A stretch of DNA of 64,000 nt, from the NCBI RefSeq assembly GCF_033100795.1, contig NZ_JAWLVI010000001.1:434001-498000 (forward strand), given 5' to 3'. Shown here one piece after another: positions 43,295 through 51,444 of this stretch (positions are counted from its first letter, which is position 1; the number at the start of each line of letters is the position of its first letter). The notes under the pieces are model-generated. The model worked only from the letters and a program-made list of their open reading frames with translations. It did no database searches and was not told the origin of the DNA. The position numbers were made by a program, and so were the translations under genes. Source of the stretch: Pseudothioclava sp033100795. GTDB lineage: Bacteria > Pseudomonadota > Alphaproteobacteria > Rhodobacterales > Rhodobacteraceae.

Positions 43295-45058
43295 TTAGTT
43301 CGAGGCCAGCTTGCGCGGCAGGCGGAAGGTCCAGACGGTCGCGCCCTGATTGAGGTAGTTGACCTTTTTGGCCACTTCGCCACCCCAAAGCGGAACCGCG
43401 CCGCCCCAGCCCGAAATCACCGAGACATATTGCTCGCCGTCCTGTTCCCAGGTGACGGGCTGGCCGACGATCCCCGAGCCGGTCTGGAACGACCAGAGCT
43501 TTTCGCCCGTTTCGTCGTCAAAGGCGATGAATTCGCCCTCGGGGGTGCCGGTGAAGACCAGACCGCCCGCGGTGCTCATCACGCCGCCCCAGAGCGGTGC
43601 TTCGTTCTTGAACTCCCATTTCACCTCGCCGGTGGTGGGTTCGATCGCCTTCAGAGAGCCAATGTAATCTTCGAACAGCGGCTTGATGGTAAAGCCCGCG
43701 CCAAGGTAGGCCGCGCCCTTCTTGTAGCTGATCGGCTCGTTCCAGATGTCCATGCCCCATTCGTTCGAAGGCACATAGAAAAGGCCGGTCTTCTGGCTAT
43801 GCGCCATCGGCATCCAGTTCTTGCCACCAAGGAACGAGGGCACCGCAAAGACCTGCTGGCCTTTGCCGCCTTCGGCCGCTGCGTCGGGCGCGCCGGGACG
43901 GTTGTCCTCGTTATAGATCGGGCGGCCGTTTTCGTCGATGCCCGAGGCCCAGCTGATGTTCTTCACGAAAGGATGGGCGGTGACAAATTTGCCGTCCTCG
44001 CGGTTGAGAACATAGAAGAAGCCGTTGCGGTCGGCGGTGGCGAAACGCTTGTTGCCGTCTTTGTCGACGTAGGCCACAACCTCGTTCACGCCGTCAAAGT
44101 CCCAGCCTTCGCGGGGCGTGGTCTGGAAATGCCATTTGATCTCGCCGGTGGCTGGGTCGATGCCAAGGCGCGAGGCGGCATAAAGGTTGTCGCCTTTGTT
44201 GCCTTCGACCGGCGTGCCTGCGTTGCGCAGGTGGCTGTTCCACGGTGCCGGGTTGCCCGCGCCAAAGACCAGCGTATCGGTGTCGGCGTCATAGGAGCCA
44301 CCAAGCCAGGTCGCCCCGCCGCCCGTCTTCCACAAATCCCCCGGCCAGGTCGCGTTCAGCGTGCCGGTCATTGTGCTTTCCTGACCGTTGAGCGTGCCCA
44401 TGTGGCCCTCGATCACCGGACGCGTCCAGACCAGATCGCCGGTTTCCGCGTTGCGCGCCTGAACCTCGCCCACGATGCCGAATTCACCACCCGAGTTGCC
44501 GGTGATGACAAGCCCGTTCACGATCAAAGGCGCCGCCGTGTAGGAATAGCCCTCTTTGTAATTGGCGATCTTCTTGTTCCATTTTACGTCGCCAGTCTTC
44601 AGGTCGAGCGCGACGATACGCGCGTCCAGCGTGCCGAAATAGATGTTGTCGCCATAGATCGCGCCGCCGCGGTTGATCACGTCACAGCACGGCAGGATGC
44701 CTTCGGGCAGACGCGCGTCGTACTGCCACAGCTCTTTGCCGGTTTTCAGGTCGATCGCGAACAGGCGCGAATAAGAACCGGTGATATACATCACGCCATC
44801 ATAGACGAGCGGCTGGCTTTCCTGCCCGCGCTGCTTTTCGCCCCCAAGCGAGAAGGCCCATGCCGGCACGAGGTTCTCGACGTTGTCCTTGTTCAGGATG
44901 TCCAGCGGGCTGAAACGCTGCAAATTGCGGCCCATGCCGTTGGTCAGAATATTGTCGGTGCTTTGCTGATCGTTGAGCAGATCCTGCTCGGTCACACCCG
45001 CCTGAGCCGAGCCCAGACAAGTCAGCGCCACCACGGTGGCAAGGATGAATCGGTTCAT
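43295..45058 (-). CDS. PQQ-dependent alcohol dehydrogenase, lanthanide type (PedH/ExaF-like)
   Basis: A 587-residue periplasmic quinoprotein with an eight-bladed propeller and a 20-residue signal peptide ending SAQA. The vicinal disulfide Cys124-Cys125 (LPCCD), Glu192 (SGGEFG), Trp251, Asn269 (GAGNPAPWN) and catalytic Asp320 are present. The residue two after it is Asp322 (WDFDGVNE): an aspartate here marks lanthanide-dependent enzymes, where calcium enzymes have Ala or Ser. DRNGFFYVLNREDG and the overall wording place it with ethanol-type ExaA/PedH/ExaF rather than MxaF. Single-domain, so electrons go to a separate cytochrome, probably the next gene upstream. An 18-bp element lies 91 bp before the start. 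Confidence 0.93.
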   Translation of the reverse strand: MNRFILATVVALTCLGSAQAGVTEQDLLNDQQSTDNILTNGMGRNLQRFSPLDILNKDNVENLVPAWAFSLGGEKQRGQESQPLVYDGVMYITGSYSRLFAIDLKTGKELWQYDARLPEGILPCCDVINRGGAIYGDNIYFGTLDARIVALDLKTGDVKWNKKIANYKEGYSYTAAPLIVNGLVITGNSGGEFGIVGEVQARNAETGDLVWTRPVIEGHMGTLNGQESTMTGTLNATWPGDLWKTGGGATWLGGSYDADTDTLVFGAGNPAPWNSHLRNAGTPVEGNKGDNLYAASRLGIDPATGEIKWHFQTTPREGWDFDGVNEVVAYVDKDGNKRFATADRNGFFYVLNREDGKFVTAHPFVKNISWASGIDENGRPIYNEDNRPGAPDAAAEGGKGQQVFAVPSFLGGKNWMPMAHSQKTGLFYVPSNEWGMDIWNEPISYKKGAAYLGAGFTIKPLFEDYIGSLKAIEPTTGEVKWEFKNEAPLWGGVMSTAGGLVFTGTPEGEFIAFDDETGEKLWSFQTGSGIVGQPVTWEQDGEQYVSVISGWGGAVPLWGGEVAKKVNYLNQGATVWTFRLPRKLASN

Positions 45059-45149
45059 CAGTTAGTCCTCCCCTTAACTGCCGCCCTTCGCATCGCGCAT
45101 CGGCCTGCGGGGCGTCACGAACAAGTATCGACGGGGAAGTTGCGGCGTA

Positions 45150-45167
45150 TATTGTCCATTGGTCTTA
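45150..45167. promoter_or_regulatory. Recurring 18-bp element, copy A (before PQQ dehydrogenase)
   Basis: TATTGTCCATTGGTCTTA. It is identical in 15 of 18 positions to copy B before the cytochrome gene. It stands 91 bases upstream of the dehydrogenase start; a further GACC (45169-45172) makes GGTC-TTAC-GACC beside it. Confidence 0.6.
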
Positions 45168-45178
45168 CGACCCTGCCG

Positions 45179-45211
45179 CAAAAAGAACGGGCGCGAAAAA
45201 CCGCGCCCGCC
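45179..45211 (-). terminator. Terminator of the cytochrome c gene
   Basis: On the minus strand CGGGCGCG pairs with CGCGCCCG around GTTTTT and is followed by TTCTTTTTGC. It begins about ten bases after the cytochrome stop codon and separates this transcript from the dehydrogenase transcript. Confidence 0.8.
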
Positions 45212-45218
45212 CAATAAG

Positions 45219-45602
45219 TTACTTTGCCAGCGTTGAGAGATATTCGATAATGAAGTCCTGCACCGTCGGGTCGGTGATGCCGACATGGCGCATTTTTGTG
45301 CCCGGCACGAAAGCGTCGTTTTCCTCCATCCAGGCGCGCAGCGCCCCCGCGGTCCAGACAAAGCCCGCACCCTTCAGCGCCTCCGAGAACTCGTATCCCT
45401 CATAGGTGCCCGCCTTGCGCCCGAGAATGCCGTCCAGCAGCGGGCCATAGCTCGGGTCGGTCGCGTCGACTGCGTGGCAGCGGTGGCATTCTGTGCGAAA
45501 CAGGGTCTCCCCCGCCTCGACCTTTACACGGTCAAACACATTGGCCGAGGCCGTCCCCGCCAGCACAAACCCCAGTGCAATCGCCATAATCATCTTGTTC
45601 AT
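45219..45602 (-). CDS. Small periplasmic c-type cytochrome (c550-like electron acceptor)
   Basis: A 127-residue class I cytochrome c. The signal peptide ends at ASA-N (residue 20), the heme site is CHRCH (39-43), and the axial methionine is in VPGTKMRHVG. Size and sequence order match mitochondrial-like cytochrome c550 proteins. Placed just upstream of the PQQ dehydrogenase gene, on its own transcript with its own copy of the 18-bp element, it is the probable electron acceptor (counterpart of ExaB or XoxG). GGAGACC precedes ATG 45602. Confidence 0.92.
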   Translation of the reverse strand: MNKMIMAIALGFVLAGTASANVFDRVKVEAGETLFRTECHRCHAVDATDPSYGPLLDGILGRKAGTYEGYEFSEALKGAGFVWTAGALRAWMEENDAFVPGTKMRHVGITDPTVQDFIIEYLSTLAK

Positions 45603-45684
45603 CGCTCGGTCTCCTGTCGCAATCCGATCTGCCCCAGCCATGCCGCAGCGGGTTTGCGAAGGTGTTGACCTGCATCAAACGCGG

Positions 45685-45702
45685 TATTGGACATTGGTCG
45701 TA
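45685..45702. promoter_or_regulatory. Recurring 18-bp element, copy B (before cytochrome c)
   Basis: TATTGGACATTGGTCGTA, 82 bases upstream of the cytochrome start. It differs from copy A at only three positions. Confidence 0.6.
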
Positions 45703-45710
45703 GACGGGGC

Positions 45711-46250
45711 TCAGAACATCGGCTGATAGCGCCATTCGTCGGCGTCCGGCGTGACTTCGGCGGGGTCATAACCCGCGCTTTGCAATCGCCGCGCAACCTC
45801 TAACCCGTCACGCGCGGCCTCGTCGATCAGGGCGCGTCCGGCATCACGATCATACCCCACACCATGCCCGCGCAGCAGGTCAAGCCCAAGGTTGAACTTG
45901 CCGACCGGATCGCCCGCCTCGGCGGCCATCCGGTCCCAATTGGCGGCAGCGGTCGAATCCCGACGCGTGCCCAGACCGTTTTCATCAAGCTGGCTCATCC
46001 ATGTCATCGCCCCGGTCCAGCCATCTTCCGCGCAGCGCTCAAACAGGCGCCTTGCCTCGACGTGGCGCCCCGATTTCGTGATGAAATAGCCTGTCGCGCA
46101 AACTGTCATCGAGGTCGCTCCCCGCTCGACATCGCGCATCACCCGCCCGATCGACAGCTCTTCGGGATTCGTATCGCCATATCGCGACAGATCCTCGGCC
46201 CAGGCAGGCGCGCCGAATATCAGGGTAGCCAGCAACCAGAACCGTTTCAT
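45711..46250 (-). CDS. Periplasmic Sel1-like repeat protein
   Basis: A 179-residue exported protein. A signal peptide (MKRFWLLATLIFGAPAWA) is followed by about two to three Sel1-like helical repeats (RHVEARRLFERCAEDGWTGAMTWMSQLDENGLGT and PVGKFNLGLDLLRGHGVGYDRD). Two cysteines of the mature protein could form a disulfide. Such repeats mediate protein contacts; the role in alcohol oxidation is unknown. AAAGGAGAGGGAG is a strong ribosome site. It shares a 120-bp divergent promoter region with the binding-protein operon. Confidence 0.82.
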   Translation of the reverse strand: MKRFWLLATLIFGAPAWAEDLSRYGDTNPEELSIGRVMRDVERGATSMTVCATGYFITKSGRHVEARRLFERCAEDGWTGAMTWMSQLDENGLGTRRDSTAAANWDRMAAEAGDPVGKFNLGLDLLRGHGVGYDRDAGRALIDEAARDGLEVARRLQSAGYDPAEVTPDADEWRYQPMF

Positions 46251-46303
46251 CTCCCTCTCCTTTGCAACCACCCAAAAGGTAACACCCGGGCATTGGTTCC
46301 CTG

Positions 46304-46321
46304 CCCTAGACCTTGGTCGTA
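46304..46321. promoter_or_regulatory. Recurring 18-bp element, copy C (divergent promoter)
   Basis: CCCTAGACCTTGGTCGTA, with the perfect palindrome GACCTTGGTC... partly extended. It lies 53 bases from the Sel1 gene start and 49 bases from the binding-protein gene start, so one site could serve both. CATTGGTTCC at 46291-46300 is a second partial match next to it. Confidence 0.5.
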
Positions 46322-46370
46322 TTGCGACTAAGACCCTCCTCCGGTCTCATCCGACTCAGGGGAGAAACGC

Positions 46371-47540
46371 ATGTTCGGTCGGGTAGTCTGCATCATCTGG
46401 GGGATAGCCTGCCTTGCGCAAACGGCCGGTGCCGAAGGGCTGCGCATCGACTGGCTGGAACGCCAGACCGTGCCGCCGCCGATCCTCTCGAACATGCAAG
46501 CGCTGCCCGATGATCTGGGTCGCGCAGGGGCCGGGCTTGGGCTTGCCGACGTGCGAACCACCGGCAAGTTCACGGGCCAAAGCTATGATCTGCATGAAAC
46601 CATTGTGCCGCCCGATGCGGAGTTCCTGCCGGCGGCCTCGGCGCTGCTGAAAAGCGGCGTCAAGGTCGTGCTGGTCAAAGCGCCGCATGACGATCTGCTG
46701 GCGCTGGCCGATCTGCCCGAGGCGCAAGGCGCGCTGATCGTGAATATCTCTGCCGCCGAAACGGATCTGCGCGGGGAGAACTGCCGCGCGAACCTGCTTC
46801 ATACCGTGCCAAGCCTTGCGATGCGAACCGACGCGCTGGCGCAGTTCATCTTGAAAAAACGCTGGGACGATCTGGCGCTGATTGCGGGCAGCACGCCGGA
46901 AGATACGGCCTTTGCCACTGCGCTCAGGGCGTCGCTGGCGAAGTTCGGGCTGACGCTCAGTGCCGAAAAAACATGGGCGTTTGACGCGAATATGCGTCGC
47001 GCGGCCGCTGCCGAGGTGCCTCTGTTCACGCAGGATCTGCCCGCGCATGACCTGTTGCTTGTGGCGGACGAGCGCGGCGATTTCGCCCGCTACATCGCCT
47101 ATAATACATGGGCGCCGCGCCCTCTTGCCGGCAGCGAGGGGCTAAGCCCGCGCGGCTGGTCGGGCGTTGTCGAACAGCATGGGGCCGCGCAGCTCCAGAA
47201 CCGGTTCCGCGCCACAACTGGCCGCGAAATGCGCCCCGAGGATTTCAGTGCCTGGGTCGCGATTGCCGCCCTTGGCGAGGCCGCGACCCGCACTGCCTCG
47301 ACCGATCCGGCCTCGCTACGCAGCTATCTTCTGTCTGATGAATTCCGTCTGGGCGGATTTCTGGGCACGCCCTTGTCGTTTCGCCCCTGGAACGGCCAGC
47401 TGCGTCAACCGATCCCCCTTGTGACAGAGCGCGCGGTTGTTGCGCTCGCCCCGATCGAAGGCTTCCTGCACGCGCGCTCCGAGCTGGACACGCTTGGTCA
47501 GGACGCCCCCGAAACCACCTGCGCCGCCTTCGGAGACTGA
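46371..47540 (+). CDS. PQQ-dehydrogenase-associated ABC substrate-binding protein
   Basis: A 389-residue periplasmic protein with a signal peptide (cut near AGA-E) and a type I binding-protein fold similar to branched-chain amino-acid receptors. It matches by wording the family known only beside PQQ alcohol dehydrogenases (IDWLERQ..PPPILSN..ALPDDLGRAGAGLGLADVRTTGKFTGQSYDL). Its ABC partners downstream are exporter-like, so its ligand and role are unclear. GGGGAGA precedes the ATG. It leads an operon of four genes. Confidence 0.87.
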   Translation: MFGRVVCIIWGIACLAQTAGAEGLRIDWLERQTVPPPILSNMQALPDDLGRAGAGLGLADVRTTGKFTGQSYDLHETIVPPDAEFLPAASALLKSGVKVVLVKAPHDDLLALADLPEAQGALIVNISAAETDLRGENCRANLLHTVPSLAMRTDALAQFILKKRWDDLALIAGSTPEDTAFATALRASLAKFGLTLSAEKTWAFDANMRRAAAAEVPLFTQDLPAHDLLLVADERGDFARYIAYNTWAPRPLAGSEGLSPRGWSGVVEQHGAAQLQNRFRATTGREMRPEDFSAWVAIAALGEAATRTASTDPASLRSYLLSDEFRLGGFLGTPLSFRPWNGQLRQPIPLVTERAVVALAPIEGFLHARSELDTLGQDAPETTCAAFGD

Positions 47541-47541
47541 C

Positions 47542-48501
47542 ATGATACGCGCCCTTTTGCTGACCACTGCCCTTGCCCTGCCCGCGCAGGCGGACGAGAT
47601 TTGGGTCTCCAACGAGATGGACGACACCGTGAGCGTGATCGACGTGGCCTCGCTTGAGGTGATCGCGACCTACCCGACCGGCGAACGTCCGCGCGGCGTG
47701 ATTTTCTCGCGTGATTTCAGCCGCTTGTATGTCTGCGCCTCGGATAGCGACGCGGTGCAGGTGATCGACCCCGACACAGGCACAATCCTGCATGACCTGC
47801 CGTCTGGCGAAGACCCCGAGCAATTCGTCCTCGCCCCCGATGACCGCCACCTTTACATCGCGAACGAGGATGACGCGATCACCACTGTCGTCGATACGCA
47901 AACCCGGAAGGTGGTCGCCCAGATCGACGTCGGCGTCGAGCCTGAAGGGATGGGCATTTCGCCCGATGGCACGCTTCAGGTCACGACCTCGGAAACCACG
48001 AATATGGCGCATTGGATCGACACCTCGACCCATCAGGTTGTGGCAAATTCGCTGGTGGATGCGCGCCCGCGCCATGCAGAGTTCAGCCCTGACGGGCGTG
48101 AGCTGTGGGTCAGCTCCGAGATCGGCGGCACGGTTACAATCTTCGACACCGCCACCAAGGCCGAGGTTGCAAAGGTCCGCTTCGCGCTGCCCAATATCCG
48201 CCCCGAGAAAATCCAGCCCGTGGGCATGCGGTTTTCCCCCGATGGTGAGCGGATTTTTGTGGCGCTTGGTCCGTCAAACCATATTGCGGTGATCGACCGG
48301 CGGAGTTTCGAGGTCAGCGACTATATCCTTGTCGGGCGGCGTGTCTGGCATATGGAGTTCTCACCTGATCATACAAAGCTGTTTACAACCAATGGGGTAT
48401 CCGGCGATGTTACAGTGATTGATGTGGCAAGCCTGACGCCGCTCAAGACGATCAAGGTCGGCCGCTTCCCATGGGGCGCAGCCGCGCGCCCGACGCCTTG
48501 A
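47542..48501 (+). CDS. PQQ-associated YVTN beta-propeller protein
   Basis: A 319-residue periplasmic beta-propeller. After a 17-residue signal peptide, about seven YVTN-type repeats are visible, each with the pattern IWVSNEMDDTVSVIDVASLEVIATYPTG then PRGV.FSRDF.RLYV. The family is found in PQQ alcohol dehydrogenase gene sets with the binding protein and ABC exporter. It has no PQQ-binding residues and probably acts as a scaffold or ligand trap. It starts one base after the previous stop codon. Confidence 0.87.
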   Translation: MIRALLLTTALALPAQADEIWVSNEMDDTVSVIDVASLEVIATYPTGERPRGVIFSRDFSRLYVCASDSDAVQVIDPDTGTILHDLPSGEDPEQFVLAPDDRHLYIANEDDAITTVVDTQTRKVVAQIDVGVEPEGMGISPDGTLQVTTSETTNMAHWIDTSTHQVVANSLVDARPRHAEFSPDGRELWVSSEIGGTVTIFDTATKAEVAKVRFALPNIRPEKIQPVGMRFSPDGERIFVALGPSNHIAVIDRRSFEVSDYILVGRRVWHMEFSPDHTKLFTTNGVSGDVTVIDVASLTPLKTIKVGRFPWGAAARPTP

Positions 48502-48509
48502 TACCTGCC

Positions 48510-49238
48510 ATGACGGAAGCGCTTTGCGTCAAGAACCTGTCGCATAGCTGGGGCGCAAAACGCGCCCTCGATGAGGTGACATTTACGCTTCCGCGCGGGA
48601 GCTTTTGCGCGCTTCTGGGTCAAAACGGCGCCGGGAAATCAACCCTTATCTCGGTGCTGACGGGGCTGATCCGCCCGCCACGCGGTGCGGTCCATGTGGC
48701 GGGGCACGATATGGCGCGCGCGCCGACGGCAGCTTTGGGCAAGATTGGCGTGGTTTTTCAACAGCCTACACTAGACCTTGATCTGAGCGTCCAGGCGAAC
48801 CTGCGCTATTTCGCGGCGCTCCACGGGATTCCACGGAGGATCGCGGACGACCGGATTGTCGAGGCGCTTGGACGGCTGGGAATGGCCGAGCGCGGACACG
48901 AGCGGTTGCGGTCGCTCAATGGCGGGCACCGGCGCCGGATGGAGATTGCGCGCGCGCTGCTGCATCGCCCCGATCTGCTGATCCTTGACGAACCGACCGT
49001 CGGGCTGGATGCCGGCACTCGCGCGGCGATCACCGAGCACGTCCATGCGCTGACAAAAACGGGACTTTCGGTGCTTTGGGCAACGCATCTGAGCGACGAA
49101 ATCCGGCCTGACGATGCGGTCATCTTGCTGGATAAAGGCCGGATCCGCGCCGACGGAGAGGCCAGAACCCTTTCTGGCCTCGAGGATATTCCAGTTTGGT
49201 TCAAGCGTGTTACAGGGGGAAGCTTATGTCCGGCCTGA
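48510..49238 (+). CDS. PQQ-associated ABC exporter ATP-binding protein
   Basis: A 242-residue ATPase of the DrrA/NatA type. Walker A GQNGAGKST lies near residues 37-45, the Q-loop at VVFQQPTLD, the signature region is a departure, LNGGHRRRMEIARALLH instead of LSGGQ, and Walker B LLILDEPTVGLD follows, then WATHL. The LNGGH form seems to be a feature of the PQQ-linked subfamily. It is eight bases after the propeller gene and overlaps the permease gene by 13 bases. Confidence 0.9.
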   Translation: MTEALCVKNLSHSWGAKRALDEVTFTLPRGSFCALLGQNGAGKSTLISVLTGLIRPPRGAVHVAGHDMARAPTAALGKIGVVFQQPTLDLDLSVQANLRYFAALHGIPRRIADDRIVEALGRLGMAERGHERLRSLNGGHRRRMEIARALLHRPDLLILDEPTVGLDAGTRAAITEHVHALTKTGLSVLWATHLSDEIRPDDAVILLDKGRIRADGEARTLSGLEDIPVWFKRVTGGSLCPA

Positions 49239-50026
49239 GCCACCTTGCCCGCGCAAGCCGCGCGATCCTCTGGCGTGAACTGATGCGGTTCTTGCTCCAG
49301 CGCGAGCGGTTTCTGGCCGCTCTTGTGCGCCCTTTGGTCTGGCTTTTTGTCTTTGCGTCCGGTTTTCGCGCGGCGCTTGGGCTGTCGATCATTCCGCCTT
49401 ATCAGACCTATATCAGCTACGAGACCTACATTCTTCCCGGCCTGTGCGGCATGATTTTGCTCTTCTCGGGGATGCAAAGCTCGCTCTCTCTGGTGCATGA
49501 GCGTGAGAACGGTGCGATGCGCCTGATGCTTACCGCGCCTTTGCCGCGCTGGTTTCTACTGATGGCGAAACTAGCGGCAAGCGCGCTGGTCGGTATTTTG
49601 CAAGTTTTTGTTTTCCTCGCTATAGCATACACTTACGGGATAAAGCTAAAGATCTCAGGATATGCGCTTGCTCTGCCGGCACTGATTTTGGCCGCGCTGA
49701 TGCTTGGCGCGCTCGGGTTGTTTCTTTCGGCCAGTGTGCGGCGGCTCGAAAACTTTGCCGGCGTGATGAATTTCGTCATCTTCCCGATGTTTTTCTGCTC
49801 ATCGGCGCTTTATCCGATCTGGAAAATGCAGGAAAGCTCGCCGCTTCTGGCGCAGATCTGCCGCCTGAACCCCTTCACTCACGCAGTCGAATTGGTGCGG
49901 TTTGCGCTTTACGGCCAGTCGAGCCTGCCCGCGCTGCTCTGGTGTCTTGGCTCGTTCGGGGTGTTTTTCGCACTCGCCATCCGTGGCTACGAACCCGCGC
50001 AGACCCGCGTGCCTGCCAAAGGATAA
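49226..50026 (+). CDS. PQQ-associated ABC-2 type permease
   Basis: A 266-residue ABC-2 permease with about six membrane helices. ALVRPLVWLFVFASGFRAAL, the YILPGLCGMILLFSGM block, HERENGAMRLMLTAPLPRWF coupling helix and FPMFFCSSALYP.W are typical of the family. With the ATPase it forms a likely exporter of unknown substrate, found beside PQQ alcohol dehydrogenases (PedC-type gene sets). ATG 49226 follows ACAGGGGGA. The end overlaps the convergent SsuB-like gene by 40 bases. Confidence 0.9.
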   Translation: MSGLSHLARASRAILWRELMRFLLQRERFLAALVRPLVWLFVFASGFRAALGLSIIPPYQTYISYETYILPGLCGMILLFSGMQSSLSLVHERENGAMRLMLTAPLPRWFLLMAKLAASALVGILQVFVFLAIAYTYGIKLKISGYALALPALILAALMLGALGLFLSASVRRLENFAGVMNFVIFPMFFCSSALYPIWKMQESSPLLAQICRLNPFTHAVELVRFALYGQSSLPALLWCLGSFGVFFALAIRGYEPAQTRVPAKG

Positions 50027-50607
50027 AGCTGCGCGGGTGTTCCTTGCATCACCATGCGTTCGGTCGCAAGCGCTTCCAGCTCGGTCTCGGAATGCGAGGC
50101 CAGAACCACTGCCGGCCGGAATTCTGTGATCAGCGCTTTGGTCAGCTCCAGCAGATCCCCGACCCGCGCGGTATCAAGCGAGGCGAATGGTTCGTCCAGC
50201 AGCAGCATCGCCGGGCGCCCGACAAAGGCCCGGGCAATCGCCACACGACGTGCCTGCCCGAGCGAGAGCTGTCCCGGCCAGCTTTCGGCCTTGTCGCCAA
50301 GCCCCACGCGCTCCAGCATCGCAAGCGCCTCATCGCGGCGGCAATGGGTCGGGATGGTGATATTGTCGATCACCTTGCGCCACGGCATCAGGGTCGGCGA
50401 CTGGAACACCATCGCGCGTGATTGCGGCGCGTCGATCCGGCCCTCGAACCGCTGGTCAAGCCCCGCCAACAAGCGCAACAACGTGCTTTTTCCAACCCCC
50501 GAGCTGCCGGATATTCCCAGCACATCGCCCGCCCCGATCCGAAACCGGATCGGCCCTAAAACGGGTTGAGGGCCGAAGCTCTTGGAGGTTATATCAACGG
50601 AAATCAT
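49987..50607 (-). CDS. ABC importer ATP-binding protein, nitrate/sulfonate type
   Basis: A 206-residue ATPase of the SsuB/TauB/NrtD class. Walker A GSSGVGKST near residues 34-42, Q-loop MVFQSPTLMPWRKVIDNI, a signature LSLGQARRVAIARAF in which LSGGQ is changed to LSLGQ, Walker B LLLDEPFASLD, and SHSETE. ATG 50607 overlaps the permease stop (ATGA). With the permease and binding protein upstream it forms a complete importer embedded in the alcohol oxidation island; substrate unknown. Confidence 0.88.
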   Translation of the reverse strand: MISVDITSKSFGPQPVLGPIRFRIGAGDVLGISGSSGVGKSTLLRLLAGLDQRFEGRIDAPQSRAMVFQSPTLMPWRKVIDNITIPTHCRRDEALAMLERVGLGDKAESWPGQLSLGQARRVAIARAFVGRPAMLLLDEPFASLDTARVGDLLELTKALITEFRPAVVLASHSETELEALATERMVMQGTPAQLYPLAGTRVCAGS

Positions 50608-51443
50608 GGGCCTCTCCAACGGGAAACGCGCGCGGAAAGCGGGGCGAAAATCCCCAATTCGACGGCCAGCATAATCAGCGCGAAGGCCAGCGCATTGGCC
50701 AGCACTCCCGCTATATCAAACATCTGGAAATCCAGATGAATTCTGAACCCTATCCCATTGGGACGGCCTAAAAATTCAACCACAAGAACGATTTTCCAAA
50801 TCAAAGCGATCCCTGCCCGTGCTGCCGCCAGAAGATGCGGCGCAAGCTGCGGCAGGATGATATGGCGCAGGCGCTCGGTGCGCGACATGCCATGCAGCCG
50901 CGCCATCGCCATTAGATCGGGGTCGAGAACACGCACGCCTTCGCGCAGCATCACCGCAACCAGCGGAATCTTGTTCAGCGCGACCGCCATCACCGCCGCC
51001 CATTCGTTCAGGCCGATCCAGAGGTAGCACAGCACAATCGTCACCAGCGCGGGAATATTCAGCGCCATCGTCAGCCACGGCCCGAACCAGAGATCGGCGC
51101 GTGACCAGCGGCCCAGGGCAAGGCCAATCGCCAGCCCTCCTGCCATCGAGATCGCGAAAGTCAGCCCGACGCGCCGCAGCGTGACCGCCAGATCGGCGCG
51201 CAGATCGCCCTGCACCAGCAGATGCCACATCTCGGGCAGAACGACCCAAGGCGCGGGCGCGCGCAGCGGGTCGGCCAGGATCAGGCTGAGCGCGGCCCAG
51301 ACCGAACCAAGAGCCAGAACCGAGCCGACACCGCGCCACAGCCCAGCAGAAAGCAGCCCTCTCGCGGGCGGCCCACCGGGCGGCAGGGTCACGCGCGAGC
51401 GCGTGATCCGCCGTCGGCCCTGTCCCAACCCGCTCAGCCCCAT
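50604..51443 (-). CDS. ABC importer permease, nitrate/sulfonate type
   Basis: A 279-residue permease of the SsuC/TauC class with about six membrane helices. The coupling motif EGVRVLDPDLMAMARLHGMSRTERLRHIILPQLAPHLLAAARAGIALIWK is the EAA loop. It starts about one base from the end of the binding-protein gene, so it is coupled to it; the long basic N-terminus (GQGRRRITRSRV) is cytoplasmic. Confidence 0.88.
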   Translation of the reverse strand: MGLSGLGQGRRRITRSRVTLPPGGPPARGLLSAGLWRGVGSVLALGSVWAALSLILADPLRAPAPWVVLPEMWHLLVQGDLRADLAVTLRRVGLTFAISMAGGLAIGLALGRWSRADLWFGPWLTMALNIPALVTIVLCYLWIGLNEWAAVMAVALNKIPLVAVMLREGVRVLDPDLMAMARLHGMSRTERLRHIILPQLAPHLLAAARAGIALIWKIVLVVEFLGRPNGIGFRIHLDFQMFDIAGVLANALAFALIMLAVELGIFAPLSARVSRWRGP

Positions 51444-51444
51444 C

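Noticed and set aside
43241..45217. Plus-strand frame of 658 codons opposite the PQQ dehydrogenase
   Set aside because: Antisense to the quinoprotein gene and rich in Arg/His/Ala repeats typical of reverse frames.
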